Shown: piece after piece, positions 63,603 to 64,000 of the stretch | How the letters are laid out: every line of letters begins with the position of its first letter | Position numbering within the stretch: the first letter of the stretch is position 1 | Assembly (NCBI GenBank): GCA_030949385.1 | Contig: JAUZSP010000003.1 | Span: 1-64,000, forward strand | Origin: Gammaproteobacteria bacterium | GTDB taxonomy: Bacteria; Pseudomonadota; Gammaproteobacteria; JAUZRS01 | DNA: 64,000 bases | Direction: 5' to 3' | The notes under the pieces: model-generated | Told to the model about the DNA's origin: nothing | The model's database searches: none | The model's input: the letters and a program-made list of their open reading frames with translations, nothing else | Position numbers and translations under genes: made by a program

Positions 63603-64000
63603 TTAAAATTGAAACAGCTGACGTGCGCTGTTTGTTGTCACACTCGCCACCTGCTCTTGTTCAATGCTGCGCAATTCTGCCACTGTTTGCACTACCTGAC
63701 TCAAATAAGCCGGTTCATTACGCTCTCCCCAATGAATCTGATCCGGCTGATCCGGTGCATCAGACTCCAGTAACAATGCTTCTAAAGGCAACAACTTCAC
63801 TAAGCGCCTCAGCTTCAACGCCCTCGGGTAGGTAATCGGCCCCCCAAAACCGAGCTTAAAGCCCCGCTCGATCAGCTGTTTCGCCTGCTGCTCACTGCCG
63901 GAAAAACAGTGGCACACCCCGGTCAACGTGGGGCGCTGGCGCAGCGCCCGCAACACCTGATCCACCGATTTGCGCGCATGAATCACCACCGGCAAATTAA
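63603..64000 (-). CDS. TatD-family metal-dependent DNase (5' part beyond window)
   Basis: The frame runs to the last base of the window, so the first half is missing. The visible 131 residues contain PVVIHARKS (metal His), GVCHCFSGSEQQAKQLIERGFKLGFGG (metal His in HCFSG), and LLLESDAPDQ (metal Asp), followed by the C-terminal helix LRSIEQEQVASVTTNSARQLF. These are the motifs of TatD/YcfH/YjjV-type hydrolases with 3'-5' DNase activity. Which paralogue it is cannot be told without the N-terminus. Confidence 0.88.
   Translation of the reverse strand, partial: NLPVVIHARKSVDQVLRALRQRPTLTGVCHCFSGSEQQAKQLIERGFKLGFGGPITYPRALKLRRLVKLLPLEALLLESDAPDQPDQIHWGERNEPAYLSQVVQTVAELRSIEQEQVASVTTNSARQLFQF

Overview
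This 64 kb window looks like chromosome from a gammaproteobacterium. The evidence is a set of complete housekeeping genes of gammaproteobacterial type: rnt, hemB, two-domain ArgA, separate hisI and hisE, tatABC, grxD, rimO, hemW, tcdA. Many genes touch or overlap by 1-4 nt. A czc-type metal efflux operon and a rubrerythrin / Fe-S oxidoreductase / DUF3501 trio suggest an environmental, microaerophilic or sulfur-associated lifestyle, but the species cannot be named from the sequence alone. I see no rRNA, tRNA, CRISPR array, integrase or complete insertion sequence.

Layout. 1-10.9 kb: a cut-off ribbon-helix-helix gene, an RRM protein, a heavy-metal efflux block (CzcI-like peptide, czcCBA, a CDF transporter), a HigBA-like toxin-antitoxin pair, a propeller-like lipoprotein, a YkgJ-type protein and a Phd/RelE-type pair. 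11-19.2 kb: thioredoxin, argA-argE, a thioredoxin/HEAT protein, a HAD phosphatase, gpmI and a DUF255 protein. 19.3-25.5 kb: a second HigBA-like pair whose toxin has a nonsense codon, then the minus-strand run hisB-hisH-hisA-hisF-hisI-hisE-tatA-tatB-tatC. 25.6-31.8 kb: an Ig-like lipoprotein, an outer-membrane barrel, a Fur-family regulator, a REP-transposase relative that has lost its catalytic residues, and a Rad50/YhaN-like ATPase with membrane segments. 31.9-44.7 kb: hemB, aroE, an asparagine-synthetase-like amidotransferase, grxD, rnt with a FixJ/FixL-like pair (kinase frameshifted in a poly-G tract), yefM-yoeB, pyrC, a 5'-3' exonuclease, malic enzyme, rpmE and rimO.

45.8-57.4 kb is the most unusual part. 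It is a tightly packed plus-strand operon: GrpE-like, Hsp70-like, second GrpE-like (long coiled coil), second Hsp70-like, a HerA/VirB4-like P-loop ATPase with a Ser/Thr/Gly-rich linker, a protein with a hydrophobic N-terminus, and a small protein of unknown family. The GrpE/Hsp70 pair is a direct duplication of about 3.2 kb at an exact 3850-nt offset. Both Hsp70-like copies and the second GrpE-like gene carry one-base indels. I do not recognise this combination as a described system. It is the best candidate here for a new conflict, stress or membrane-remodelling system.

57.5-64 kb: hemW, small membrane proteins, the rubrerythrin trio, tcdA, and a tatD-type nuclease cut by the window end.

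Five REP-like copies, a dRS3-like inverted pair beside a 17-nt tandem array, and a MITE-like element lie between genes. Toxin-antitoxin modules are dense (four, one decayed, plus one possible orphan).
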